Origin: Tindallia californiensis
Lineage (GTDB): Bacteria > Bacillota > Clostridia > Peptostreptococcales > Tindalliaceae
NCBI RefSeq assembly: GCF_900107405.1
Contig: NZ_FNPV01000005.1
Location: 124,001 to 188,000, forward strand
Direction of reading: 5' to 3'
Length of the DNA: 64,000 nt
Every line of letters starts with the position of its first letter. Positions within the stretch are counted from its first letter, which is position 1. The notes below the pieces were generated by a model, which had not been told where the DNA came from, ran no database searches, and was given only the letters and a program-made list of their open reading frames with translations. Shown in pieces: positions 24,822 through 33,997 of this stretch. A program made the translations under genes and the position numbers.

Positions 24822-25409
24822 TTGACCAAATGGAAAAAAAAGATAAAGACTGCTAATCAACGTTCAGAACAAAATCATATAGAAGAGTTATTTAAGAAAT
24901 ATAATTTGAAATGGGTAGCCCTGGTTTCCTTCTGGACTTTTTTTCTTGCGGCTGGATTTCATTACCTTTCAGAGCAAATTCTTATTCAAGCTACTATTGT
25001 GCCCGCCTTTATTATCCTTATTTTAATTATATTTTTAGGTGTTTTTTTTGACATGATCGGTATCGCTGTTGCTGTTGCATCAGAAAAACCTTTTCATGCG
25101 ATGGCTGCTGATAAAGTGCCATCAGCACGTAAGGCAATACAGTTGCTAAAAAACGCAGGCATGGTGTCCAATATATGTAACGATGTTGTTGGTGATATAT
25201 GTGGAATTGTTAGCGGCGTCGCTTCAGCGACGATATTGTTAAAGATATCGCCAGAATTGTCGTCAACACAACAAATTTTTGTAACACTAATTCTAGGTGG
25301 TTTTGTAGCATCGCTCACTGTAGGTGGTAAAGCCATAGGTAAAAATATCGCTTTAGAAAATTCACATCAGTTAGTTCATGCTGTTTCTAAAGTAATGCAT
25401 ATACCGTGA
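24822..25409 (+). CDS. oapA: OLE-associated membrane protein OapA
   Basis: 195-residue membrane protein directly downstream of OLE RNA. A basic N-terminus (KWKKKIKTANQR) precedes hydrophobic segments at about 32-50, 53-84, 120-140 and 148-170. Conserved-looking blocks are 'FFDMIGIAVAVASEKPFHAM', 'VSNICNDVVGDICGIVSG' and 'GGKAIGKNIALENS'. OapA is known to bind OLE RNA and hold it at the membrane. By eye, the order of 'FFD..I..AVASE', 'A..KVPSARKAIQLLKN', 'NICND' and 'GKAIGKNIALEN' resembles the DUF21 domain of CNNM/CorC magnesium transporters (for example 'GE..PK..AL.NPE'); this is inference. The start is TTG eight bases from GGAGG; the nearby ATG is out of frame. Confidence 0.9.
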   Translation: MTKWKKKIKTANQRSEQNHIEELFKKYNLKWVALVSFWTFFLAAGFHYLSEQILIQATIVPAFIILILIIFLGVFFDMIGIAVAVASEKPFHAMAADKVPSARKAIQLLKNAGMVSNICNDVVGDICGIVSGVASATILLKISPELSSTQQIFVTLILGGFVASLTVGGKAIGKNIALENSHQLVHAVSKVMHIP

Positions 25410-25446
25410 AGGTGATGTAAATATTGATTAAAATGTAGCATATATG

Positions 25447-25475
25447 TAGCAATATTTTTATTAAAAACGTATAAT
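25447..25475 (+). promoter_or_regulatory. Weak candidate promoter before dxs
   Basis: A TATAAT at 25470-25475 lies 41 bases before the dxs start. The hexamer 17 bp upstream (TAGCAA) is a poor -35. The 106-base gap between oapA and dxs otherwise shows nothing definite apart from a GTAGCA-containing direct repeat (TGTAGCATATATGTAGCA). Confidence 0.35.
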
Positions 25476-25515
25476 GTTATAAAAGGTTAAACGATTTGAA
25501 GGAGGCTTAGATGGT

Positions 25516-27444
25516 ATGGCTTCATATTTATACCAGATTCAATCCCCAACCGATTTGAAAAAGTTGAATATTAACGAAAAATATTTGTTAGCTGAGGAAA
25601 TCCGAGAGTTTTTGCTAGAAAAAGTTTCAAAAACTGGAGGTCACTTAGCTTCTAATCTTGGCGTTGTCGAACTAACAGTTGCATTGCATAGTTCTTTCAA
25701 TACTTTTCATGACAAAGTTGTTTGGGATGTTGGACATCAATGTTATGTCCATAAAATGCTTACTGGACGTAGAGATGATTTCGATTCATTAAGACAATAT
25801 GGTGGGCTAAGTGGTTTTCCAAAATGTCATGAAAGTATTCATGATCATTTTAATACAGGACATAGTGCTACCTCACTGTCAGCAGCATTAGGTATGGCTA
25901 CGGCCAGAGACTTAAAAAAAGACTGCTATCATGTTGCCGCTATCATCGGTGATGGTGCCCTTACTGGTGGAATGGCATTTGAAGCATTAAATCATGCAGG
26001 ACAATCCGGCACTGATTTTACAGTTATACTTAATGATAATGAGATGTCAATTGCGGAGAATGTAGGTGGTTTGTCAAATTATTTGACAAGAATTCGCAGT
26101 TTTCCAGTATATTCACGTCTAAAAGAAGATTTGGAAAGTTTTATAGGAAATTTTCCTGTTCTTGGAAAATCTGTTTATCGCACAGCCGAAAAAGCTAAAG
26201 ATTCGATCAAATATTTTTTTGTTCCCGGGGTTTTATTTGAAGAGCTCGGTTTTACTTATATAGGACCTATTGATGGGCATAGTATAGAGGATGTTACGGA
26301 GGCTCTTAATTTAGCAAAAAGAATTAAAGGGCCTAAAGTAGTCCATGTGTTAACCGTTAAAGGAAAAGGTTATCATATGGCCGAAAAATATCCGGCAAAA
26401 TTCCATGGCATCGGTTCCTTTGATGTCATAACTGGTAAAAAACACAAACCTTCTGTGAGAGATTTTTCTTCTGTTGCAGGAAAGGCACTAGAAAAACTCG
26501 CCGAAAAAGATGAGAGAGTAATGGCTATTACAGCCGCTATGCCCGATGGAACAGGCTTAAATGATTTTAAAGATCGTTATCCTAACAGATTATTTGATGT
26601 GGGAATTGCAGAACAGCATGCTGTTACTTTTGCGGCAGGACAGGCAGCGGCAGGATTAAGACCATTTTTTGCTGTATATTCCTCATTTTTGCAACGAGCC
26701 TATGATCAGTTGATACATGATGTGGCTCTTCAAAATTTACCAGTAACTTTTTTAGTTGATAGAGCTGGACTTGTAGGAAATGATGGCGAAACTCATCATG
26801 GAGTGTTTGACATATCTTGCTTGTCGGCCGTGCCAGGACTTACCATAATGTCGCCTTCTGATGAAAATGAATTGACAGCGATGATTCAGCATACAATGAC
26901 ATTGGATGGTCCTTCTTTAATCAGATATCCGCGTGGAGAAGCATTTAAATTATCATCTGAATGTACTCCTATCAAAACCGGCAAAGGAATAGTTCTTGAA
27001 GAGTACGGATATGATTTTATAATAATTGCCTTAGGAAGTCTTAATCGTATAGGGTTAGAAATTCTTGAAGATGCTAAGGAATTAGGCATTTTAGGTACAT
27101 TGATTGACCCTCGATTTGTTAAACCTTTGGATCAAGAATTGTTATTAGAATACGGAAAACTATCTGAAACGATTATTGTAATGGAAGAAAACCAAAAGAT
27201 TGGTGGCCTGGGCTCACTTATTCAACATACCTTCAATGAACACGACCTAATGAAAAGAGTATCCATTTTTGCATTGCCTGATCGGTTCACGGAACAAGGT
27301 GACATGAAGTCACTTTATGAACAGGCTGGTTTATCTTCAAAAGAAATTATTCACTATATAAAACATACTTATCATAAAAAGTGCACAAAGATTGTATCTA
27401 TTAAGCAAGATGAAAGGATAACACATGAAAAAAAAGCGTATTGA
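25516..27444 (+). CDS. dxs: 1-deoxy-D-xylulose-5-phosphate synthase
   Basis: First enzyme of the methylerythritol phosphate pathway: thiamine diphosphate-dependent condensation of pyruvate and glyceraldehyde-3-phosphate. 642 residues, complete. Motifs are 'SKTGGHLASNLGVVELTVALH', the thiamine-binding 'GDGALTGGMAFEALNHAG' with 'ILNDNEMSI', the catalytic Glu in 'VGIAEQHAVTFAAG', and 'VDRAGLVGNDGETHHGVFD'. GGAGG lies ten bases from the ATG. Together with ispA and the ispH-cmk fusion further along, it shows that the organism uses the MEP pathway. It overlaps tlyA by 20 bases. Confidence 0.95.
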   Translation: MASYLYQIQSPTDLKKLNINEKYLLAEEIREFLLEKVSKTGGHLASNLGVVELTVALHSSFNTFHDKVVWDVGHQCYVHKMLTGRRDDFDSLRQYGGLSGFPKCHESIHDHFNTGHSATSLSAALGMATARDLKKDCYHVAAIIGDGALTGGMAFEALNHAGQSGTDFTVILNDNEMSIAENVGGLSNYLTRIRSFPVYSRLKEDLESFIGNFPVLGKSVYRTAEKAKDSIKYFFVPGVLFEELGFTYIGPIDGHSIEDVTEALNLAKRIKGPKVVHVLTVKGKGYHMAEKYPAKFHGIGSFDVITGKKHKPSVRDFSSVAGKALEKLAEKDERVMAITAAMPDGTGLNDFKDRYPNRLFDVGIAEQHAVTFAAGQAAAGLRPFFAVYSSFLQRAYDQLIHDVALQNLPVTFLVDRAGLVGNDGETHHGVFDISCLSAVPGLTIMSPSDENELTAMIQHTMTLDGPSLIRYPRGEAFKLSSECTPIKTGKGIVLEEYGYDFIIIALGSLNRIGLEILEDAKELGILGTLIDPRFVKPLDQELLLEYGKLSETIIVMEENQKIGGLGSLIQHTFNEHDLMKRVSIFALPDRFTEQGDMKSLYEQAGLSSKEIIHYIKHTYHKKCTKIVSIKQDERITHEKKAY

Positions 27445-28231
27445 CCTGCTACTAGTTGAGAAAAGCTTTTTTCCTAGCAGAGAAAAAGCTAAAAGTGCTC
27501 TTATGGCAGGGTTGGTTAAAGTTAATGGAGAATTAGTTGAAAAAGTAGGGACTCAGGTTGACGAGGAATCAGATATACTAGTAAAGGAAAGTAGCATGCC
27601 TTATGTTAGTCGTGGTGGATTAAAATTAGAAAAAGCGTTGGAGATTTTTTCTTTGAATTTAGAAAACAGAGTATGTCTGGATATTGGTGCATCAACAGGT
27701 GGATTTACTGATTGCATGTTACAAAATAAAGCGAGTAGTGTTATAGCTATTGACGTAGGATATGGTCAGTTAGATTGGAAATTACGTAATGATGATCGTG
27801 TAACTGTAATGGAAAGAACAAATATAAGATATGTTACACCCAAAGAACTTGACGAATTAGCTGATTTTGCCTCAATTGATGTTTCTTTTATATCTCTTAA
27901 GCTTGTTTTGCCAGCGGTGTTTGAATTGATAAAACCAGAATCCTATTTGGTTGCATTAGTAAAACCTCAGTTTGAAGCAGGAAGAGATATGGTAGGTAAA
28001 AATGGAGTGGTCAGAGATCCTTCTGTGCATAAGCAAGTGATCCACCGAGTGGTAAATGAATGTAACCATATTGACCTTAAAGTACTTGATTTATCTTTTT
28101 CCCCCATAAAAGGTCCTAAAGGAAACGTAGAGTTTTTATTATTGCTCCAAAAAAGCACATCGACAACGTCAAAAATAGATAAAGAAAAAATCGATTTAAT
28201 CGTTGAACAAGCTCATAGTGATCTTCCGTAA
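27425..28231 (+). CDS. tlyA: TlyA-family rRNA 2'-O-methyltransferase
   Basis: S4-like RNA-binding domain (residues 1-60, 'RIDLLLVEKSFFPSREKAKSAL') followed by an FtsJ-like SAM methyltransferase ('CLDIGASTGGFTDCML' motif I, 'VDVSFISLKLVLPAV', 'LVALVKPQFEAG'). TlyA of mycobacteria methylates C1409 of 16S and C1920 of 23S rRNA; the same activity is assumed here. 268 residues, normal. It starts inside the end of dxs with AAAGGA upstream. Confidence 0.9.
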   Translation: MKKKRIDLLLVEKSFFPSREKAKSALMAGLVKVNGELVEKVGTQVDEESDILVKESSMPYVSRGGLKLEKALEIFSLNLENRVCLDIGASTGGFTDCMLQNKASSVIAIDVGYGQLDWKLRNDDRVTVMERTNIRYVTPKELDELADFASIDVSFISLKLVLPAVFELIKPESYLVALVKPQFEAGRDMVGKNGVVRDPSVHKQVIHRVVNECNHIDLKVLDLSFSPIKGPKGNVEFLLLLQKSTSTTSKIDKEKIDLIVEQAHSDLP

Positions 28232-28259
28232 TTATCTGTTGACTTGAAAGGAGAGCATC

Positions 28260-28709
28260 ATGAAGTATATACGACATGCAAAAATTTTAGAAATCATCGG
28301 ACAACGTGATATTGAAACACAAGAAGAATTAACGCGAGCGCTTAAAGAAATTGGACTAAATGTAACCCAAGCTACGGTTTCCAGGGATATTAAGGAGTTG
28401 CATTTAATTAAACAAATGTCTCGATCTGGTAGATATAAATATGCAGCAATGGGAAGTCAGGAATCAATGTTAACAGAAAGGCTGGTACGACTATTCAAAG
28501 AATCTATTGTATCGATTGATCACGCAGGAAACATTATTGTTATTAAAACAATTGTTGCTGCTGGACAAGCAGCAGCATCAGCTATTGATGCTGCAAACTT
28601 TGAGGAAATAGTCGGAACAATAGCTGGTGATGATACCATTTTTGTTTTAATCAGAAAAGAAGAAGAAGTAGAAAATGTAAAGGCGCGTTTTCGTGAACTG
28701 ACCGAATAA
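28260..28709 (+). CDS. argR: Arginine repressor ArgR
   Basis: Arginine-responsive hexameric DNA-binding protein regulating arginine synthesis and catabolism. N-terminal winged helix 'ITQEELTRALKEIG'-type region with 'VTQATVSRDIKELHLIK' as recognition helix; C-terminal oligomerisation domain with 'AGQAAASAIDAANFEEIVGTIAGDDTIFVLIR', which holds the Gly-Asp-Asp arginine-binding loop. 149 residues. AAAGGAGAG precedes the ATG. The position between tlyA and recN is the common Firmicutes order. Confidence 0.95.
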   Translation: MKYIRHAKILEIIGQRDIETQEELTRALKEIGLNVTQATVSRDIKELHLIKQMSRSGRYKYAAMGSQESMLTERLVRLFKESIVSIDHAGNIIVIKTIVAAGQAAASAIDAANFEEIVGTIAGDDTIFVLIRKEEEVENVKARFRELTE

Positions 28710-28737
28710 TATTCTGATAAGTGATGGAGGTCATACG

Positions 28738-30414
28738 ATGCTAATTGAATTAGATATTAAGGACTTTGCGCTTATTGATCACCTTACTCTTTCTTTTGAT
28801 AAAGGATTTACCGTATTAACAGGAGAAACCGGTGCTGGGAAATCTATTATCATCGATGCTGTTGGTTTATGTCTTGGTGGACGTGGAGATAGAGGGTTAG
28901 TAAAATCCGGTTCTGATAAAGCTCGTATACAAGCGGTATATGACGTTGGTCATTGTCGTGATATTTTGACGATTACAGAAGAATATGGCATTGAATTTGA
29001 CGAAGAAAAACAACTAATTGTTACCAGAGACTTATACGCTAATGGTAAAAGTATTTGTCGTATTAATGGACAAAACGTAACACAAGGCATATTAAAAAAA
29101 ATCATGAGCCGATTAATCAATATTCATGGTCAACATGAACACCAGTCTTTACTGGATCAAAGCGTTCATTGTCAAATATTAGATGATTATGGTGGCGAAA
29201 AAATAAAATCTCTCATTAATGACTTTAAGAAGCATTTTAAACAAACTATTTTTCTGAAAAAAGAGTTGAATCGTTTAGGTATCAATGACCAGGAAAGAGC
29301 CAGACAATTAGATTTTTTACGTACTCAAATTAAAGAAATTGATGAAGCGAACTTATTTGAAGGTGAAGAAGAAAACTTAAAAGAGCAGAACGAACTTCTA
29401 AGAAACGCTCAACAGATATTTAAGGCGCTAGGATTATTTTACGATGGAGTATACGAAGGAGGAGAATATCCTTCATCCCTAGATCTTTTGAGTAGTAATA
29501 TAAAAGAACTAGCTCACATATCGCCGTTTAGTGAATCCCTAGAGGAATTTTCTAACCGAGCAGAAGACATACGAATTAATTTAGAAGAACTATGTAGAGA
29601 TATCAGAGCATATCACGATCAGATAGAGTTTAGTCCAGACGAGCTTGAAAGGATTCAACAACGATTAGAAACCATTAATCATATGAAACGAAAATATGGA
29701 CAATCCATAGAAGAGATATTAACCTATCAAGATTCTTTAATCAATGAATTGGATGAATTAATCAATAGTGCTGAGCGATATAGTAAGTTAACTAAAGAGT
29801 TGAAGCGAGAAGAAGAAATTGCTTTATCAATAGCTGAAAAATTATCAAAACAGAGAAGTAAAACAGCTAAAATTCTTGAAAACGATATGATTTCTATTTT
29901 AGAAACATTAAATATGGGAAAAGTATCTTTTTCAGTTAGCCGAAAAAAAACAGAAATGAGCGGGAATGGAATAGATGAAATAACTTTCTTAATAGCAACA
30001 AATCCTGGTGAACCCTTAAAAGAGCTAATGAAAATTGCTTCAGGTGGAGAAATGTCTCGGATCATGTTAGCCTTTAAAACATTGTTTGCAAAAATTGATG
30101 ATATACCCACCTTGATTTTTGATGAAATTGATGCAGGCATTAGTGGACGCACAGCACAGGTAGTTGGTGAAAAGATGGCTTATGTAGCTAAAACTCATCA
30201 AGTCATTTGTATCACACATCTGCCACAGATTGCTGCACTAGCAAAAAACCACTATATGATTGAAAAGCAACTATCTAAAAACAAAACAAAAGTTTGTGTT
30301 AATTTACTTCTGGGCACTGAGCGTTTGTATGAGGTGGGAAGGTTATTGAATGGATCAGTAACGGAGATTACATTAGAGCATGCTAGAGAAATGCTCGAAA
30401 ATAAAGGAGGCTAG
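28738..30414 (+). CDS. recN: DNA repair ATPase RecN
   Basis: SMC-like protein acting early at double-strand breaks. P-loop 'GETGAGKSIIIDAV' near residue 30, long coiled-coil region in the middle (about 150-360), then the ABC signature 'ASGGEMSRIMLAFKTL' and Walker B 'TLIFDEIDAGISG', and 'VICITHLPQIAAL'. 558 residues, full length. It ends four bases into the convergent recX gene. Confidence 0.95.
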   Translation: MLIELDIKDFALIDHLTLSFDKGFTVLTGETGAGKSIIIDAVGLCLGGRGDRGLVKSGSDKARIQAVYDVGHCRDILTITEEYGIEFDEEKQLIVTRDLYANGKSICRINGQNVTQGILKKIMSRLINIHGQHEHQSLLDQSVHCQILDDYGGEKIKSLINDFKKHFKQTIFLKKELNRLGINDQERARQLDFLRTQIKEIDEANLFEGEEENLKEQNELLRNAQQIFKALGLFYDGVYEGGEYPSSLDLLSSNIKELAHISPFSESLEEFSNRAEDIRINLEELCRDIRAYHDQIEFSPDELERIQQRLETINHMKRKYGQSIEEILTYQDSLINELDELINSAERYSKLTKELKREEEIALSIAEKLSKQRSKTAKILENDMISILETLNMGKVSFSVSRKKTEMSGNGIDEITFLIATNPGEPLKELMKIASGGEMSRIMLAFKTLFAKIDDIPTLIFDEIDAGISGRTAQVVGEKMAYVAKTHQVICITHLPQIAALAKNHYMIEKQLSKNKTKVCVNLLLGTERLYEVGRLLNGSVTEITLEHAREMLENKGG

Positions 30415-31088
30415 CTGTCATCTTCCATAACGATATTAGTAGTTTGGTGAATAATATCTGTTGAATACCCCTTTTGGTACAATGATCGCTGTATCTTAGA
30501 CCGCAAAACATGTCGGTCTTTTTCTTTTTTACGCCATTGATCATATATTTTTTTAGCATATAGAAAAGCATATTCTTCATGAATATCTTGTCTTGCCTCA
30601 TATAGCTGAGCAATTAATGGATCATGCTCTATTTTTTTAATTGTCTTTTGAATAACTTCGCTGGAGAACCCTTTGCTACTCAGCTGACGAAAAATTTTAT
30701 CTATGATTTTTTTCCAAGTTAAACGCTGTGAGTGTTCAAAAGTGCTTTTAGCCAATAGAAATGCTTTATCTAAATCTATTGAATCATCGTAATTACTGAT
30801 AGCTCTACATATCAACTCTTCACTAACGCCTTTATGTTGCATCTTAGATTTTATTGAATATTTGCCTTTTCGAGGATTAGTTTTAATGTTTTCGGATACT
30901 TGATTTACGTATTTCTCATCGTTTGCGTAGCCATAGTCGTTTAACCTATTAATAGCTTCCTGGATTTCATCCTTATCATAACCTTTATCTTTTAAGTAGG
31001 TTAGTATCTCAGATTGTGTCCTTGAGCGCCATGAAAGATAATGAAGAGCTTTTGATAGAGCAGATTCCTTTTTGGTCACACGTCTCAA
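30411..31088 (-). CDS. recX: RecX-family regulator of RecA
   Basis: Helical-repeat protein that modulates RecA filaments. 225 residues with recurring three-helix units: 'ALHYLSWRSRTQSEILTYL', 'AINRLNDYGYANDEKYV', 'GVSEELICRAI', 'LSSKGFSSEVIQKTI', 'SLYQKGYSTDIIHQT'. The motif 'LNDYGYANDEKYV' is typical of RecX. It is transcribed toward recN and the stop codons overlap by four bases. recA itself is not in the window. Confidence 0.85.
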   Translation of the reverse strand: MRRVTKKESALSKALHYLSWRSRTQSEILTYLKDKGYDKDEIQEAINRLNDYGYANDEKYVNQVSENIKTNPRKGKYSIKSKMQHKGVSEELICRAISNYDDSIDLDKAFLLAKSTFEHSQRLTWKKIIDKIFRQLSSKGFSSEVIQKTIKKIEHDPLIAQLYEARQDIHEEYAFLYAKKIYDQWRKKEKDRHVLRSKIQRSLYQKGYSTDIIHQTTNIVMEDDS

Positions 31089-31158
31089 ACCTTTCCGAAG
31101 ATTTTATGTCAATAGCTTATATAAAAAACTTACTTTCATTGTACATGCTTTGATAACC

Positions 31159-31187
31159 TTGTCAACAATTATAAAAACAGGTATGAT
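31159..31187 (+). promoter_or_regulatory. Sigma-A promoter for nudF-xerD-deoB
   Basis: -35 TTGTCA (31159-31164), 17-bp spacer, -10 TATGAT (31182-31187). It lies in the divergent region between recX and nudF, 48 bases before the GTG start of nudF. Confidence 0.75.
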
Positions 31188-31235
31188 AGAATAAGCGGAT
31201 AAAAATCAGCTGATCGTTTACTGGGAGGATTCTTT

Positions 31236-31793
31236 GTGGAAGAAAAAACTTTAAAGAGTCATAAAATTTATGAAGGTAAAATTATTTCCTTACGGATAGA
31301 TACGGTTGAATTGCCTGATCAAAAGTATTCTAAGCGTGAAGTTGTAGAGCATTCTGGAGCAGCCGCTGTGATTCCGATGACTAAGGAGGGTAACGTTATT
31401 CTTGTTAAGCAATACCGAAAACCTGTTGAATCATGTTTACTTGAAATTCCTGCAGGAAGATTAGAACAAGATGAAGATCCAGAAACATGTGCTAAACGAG
31501 AATTAATGGAAGAAACTGGTTACTGGTCTAATCATTTTGAAAAATTAATGGTTTATTACACTAGCCCAGGATTTTCTAACGAATTAATACATATTTACTT
31601 GGCATATGATGTAGAAGAAGGAAAGTCAAATCCTGATGAAGATGAATATTTAGAAGTTTTATCCATACCTTTTGATCATTTATTGAATAAAGTGTACGCA
31701 GGTGAGGTCATGGACAGTAAAACGATCATTGCTGTTATGTCGTCTGCTAGTCGAATTTTGCATCTTAGAAATAAACAAATAAACGCAGAATAA
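31236..31793 (+). CDS. nudF: ADP-ribose pyrophosphatase (Nudix hydrolase)
   Basis: Hydrolyses ADP-ribose to AMP and ribose-5-phosphate. The Nudix box is present: 'PAGRLEQDEDPETCAKRELMEETGY', with the REx2EE core complete as 'RELMEE'. 185 residues, as for NudF. The start is GTG with GGGAGGA upstream. It comes before xerD and deoB as in Bacillus; ribose-5-phosphate connects it to the phosphopentomutase encoded two genes later. Confidence 0.92.
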   Translation: MEEKTLKSHKIYEGKIISLRIDTVELPDQKYSKREVVEHSGAAAVIPMTKEGNVILVKQYRKPVESCLLEIPAGRLEQDEDPETCAKRELMEETGYWSNHFEKLMVYYTSPGFSNELIHIYLAYDVEEGKSNPDEDEYLEVLSIPFDHLLNKVYAGEVMDSKTIIAVMSSASRILHLRNKQINAE

Positions 31794-31804
31794 AGGAGAA
31801 ATAT

Positions 31805-32692
31805 ATGGTTCACTTGCTTGAAGACTTTTCTAATTTTTTAATAACAAAAAGAAAACTATCTCAAAACACAGCTTTATCTTATCACAGAGACATTAAACAG
31901 CTCATTCAATTTTTGGACAAAAAGGGTTTTTCTAGTCCAAATGAGGTTAACCAAACTACTTTAATTAACTATAGCATGGTAATGGAAAGAGAAGGGAGAG
32001 CACCTTCTACAATAGCTAGAAGCATCGTTAGCATCCGTTGCTTCTTTCACTTTTTAACCAGTCATAATTATATATCAAACAATCCAGCTACAGATTTAGA
32101 GGCTCCTAAAAACGAAAAAAAAGCTCCAGAAAGTTTAACTACTGAGGATATTGAGCTTCTACTTTCTCAGCCAGATATCAACACCTTTAAAGGATCTAGA
32201 GACCGAGCAATGTTGGAAATATTATATGCTACCGGGATACGAGTAACAGAACTTATCAACTTATCAGCAGATGATATCAATTTAGCTGTAGGCTTTGTTA
32301 CTTGCAAAAGTTCCAAAGGAAAGTCCAGAGTAATCCCTTTAGGAAAACAGGCTATTTGTGCCTTGAAGGATTATATTGAAAACTTTTGGAGTCACAAGGT
32401 ATATTACCATAGAGAAACTCGGCTTTTTTTGAATTTACAAGGTAACCCTATTTCACGTCAGGGATTTTGGAAGATTATGAAATCCTATGCGATTAGTGCT
32501 GGTATTGGAACAGAGATTACACCACACACCTTAAGACATTCGTTTGCAACACATTTAATAGAAAATGGAGCTGATTTACGAGCTGTTCAAAAAATGATGG
32601 GCCACTCTGATATTTCTACAACCCAAATGTATGCACAAGTGATTAAATCTAAAATGAGAGATGTATACAACAAAACACATCCCAGAGCATAA
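31805..32692 (+). CDS. xerD: Tyrosine recombinase XerD
   Basis: Site-specific recombinase resolving chromosome dimers at dif. N-terminal SAM-like domain ('FSNFLITKRKLSQNTALSYHRD') and catalytic domain with the full active-site set: Arg in 'TGIRVTEL', Lys in 'SSKGKSR', HxxR in 'HTLRHSF', His in 'MGHSDIS' and the nucleophile Tyr in 'TTQMYAQV'. 295 residues. The order nudF-xerD-deoB matches Bacillus, so it is the housekeeping copy and not a phage integrase. Confidence 0.92.
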   Translation: MVHLLEDFSNFLITKRKLSQNTALSYHRDIKQLIQFLDKKGFSSPNEVNQTTLINYSMVMEREGRAPSTIARSIVSIRCFFHFLTSHNYISNNPATDLEAPKNEKKAPESLTTEDIELLLSQPDINTFKGSRDRAMLEILYATGIRVTELINLSADDINLAVGFVTCKSSKGKSRVIPLGKQAICALKDYIENFWSHKVYYHRETRLFLNLQGNPISRQGFWKIMKSYAISAGIGTEITPHTLRHSFATHLIENGADLRAVQKMMGHSDISTTQMYAQVIKSKMRDVYNKTHPRA

Positions 32693-32722
32693 ATCTTTAT
32701 AATAATGATGAGGTGATTTAAT

Positions 32723-33898
32723 ATGATTGATCGTGTGATATTGTTAGTTTTAGATAGTGTTGGTATCGGAGCCTTACCAGATGCGGAGAAGTACGATGAC
32801 ATGGGTGCAGATACATTAGGAAATATTGTGAAAGAAACAGGGAGCATTCATTTGCCTAATCTTCAACAACTAGGACTTGGTAACATAGAGTCGGTTAAGG
32901 CTATCAATGCCATAAAAAATCCATCAGGAACATTTGGCAGAGCCGCTGAACTGTCGGTAGGAAAAGATACGACAACTGGTCATTGGGAAATTGCTGGCTT
33001 AATTACAAAAGAGCCTTTCAGAACTTTTCCTGATGGATTTCCATCAGAAATAATGGAAGCATTCGAAAAAAAAATTGGTACAAAAACCTTGGGAAACTAC
33101 GCAGCTTCAGGAACCGTTATCATCGAAGAACTCGGAGAAAAACATATGAAAACGGGATACCCAATTATTTATACATCAGCTGATAGTGTTTTCCAAATCG
33201 CTGCCCATGAAGAAATAATCCCTATTAACAAACTATATAATATGTGTGAAATTGCACGTGAAATGATGCAAGGAGATTATGCATTAGCACGTATTATTGC
33301 AAGGCCTTTCGAAGGGGAGTTAGGTGCGTTTTCTAGAACTCATCGTAGAAAAGATTACTCACTTTCCCCACCTCATCCAACCATTTTGAATTATTGTGAA
33401 GAGGCTGGTTATCCAGTTATTGGTATTGGAAAAATTGACGATATATTTAACAGTAAAGGAGTAACGCATTCTGTTCATACTGAAAACAACATGGATGGTA
33501 TTAATCAAACCCTCAAAGCAATGGATAAGTATTCAAGCGGGCTGATATTTACGAATTTAGTGGATTTTGATATGAAATATGGTCATCGAAGAGATGCTCT
33601 CGGTTATCGTTTAGCATTAGAGGAAGCAGACACCCGAATACCTGAAATTTTATCAAAAATGAAAACGAATGATGTTTTAATAATAACAGCTGATCACGGC
33701 AATGATCCAACTCATCCCGGGACTGATCACACGAGAGAATATGTTCCAATAATAATCACAGGTAACCATATATCTGCAGGATTGAATTTAGGTACACGTT
33801 GTAGCTTTGCTGATATTGCATCTACAATTTCTGAGTTGTTAAATACCAAAGATACGGGTAATGGGATTGGATTTTCAGAGTTAATCTTAAAGTCATAA
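32723..33898 (+). CDS. deoB: Phosphopentomutase
   Basis: Interconverts (deoxy)ribose-1- and -5-phosphate in nucleoside salvage. Alkaline-phosphatase-like metalloenzyme: N-terminal 'VILLVLDSVGIGALPDA' with metal-binding Asp, phospho-acceptor Thr region 'GKDTTTGHWEIAG', and C-terminal 'ITADHGNDPTHPGTDHTREY' with metal-binding Asp and His. 391 residues, complete. Followed by the nucleoside phosphorylase gene with which it acts in sequence. Confidence 0.95.
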   Translation: MIDRVILLVLDSVGIGALPDAEKYDDMGADTLGNIVKETGSIHLPNLQQLGLGNIESVKAINAIKNPSGTFGRAAELSVGKDTTTGHWEIAGLITKEPFRTFPDGFPSEIMEAFEKKIGTKTLGNYAASGTVIIEELGEKHMKTGYPIIYTSADSVFQIAAHEEIIPINKLYNMCEIAREMMQGDYALARIIARPFEGELGAFSRTHRRKDYSLSPPHPTILNYCEEAGYPVIGIGKIDDIFNSKGVTHSVHTENNMDGINQTLKAMDKYSSGLIFTNLVDFDMKYGHRRDALGYRLALEEADTRIPEILSKMKTNDVLIITADHGNDPTHPGTDHTREYVPIIITGNHISAGLNLGTRCSFADIASTISELLNTKDTGNGIGFSELILKS

Positions 33899-33997
33899 AA
33901 TATTTTCATTTACTATGGATATAACTATAAGTTATTGATATAAATGAAGGAATTATGAAAAGCACTTAATCATGTCTAAAAAGATGAGGGATGAACT

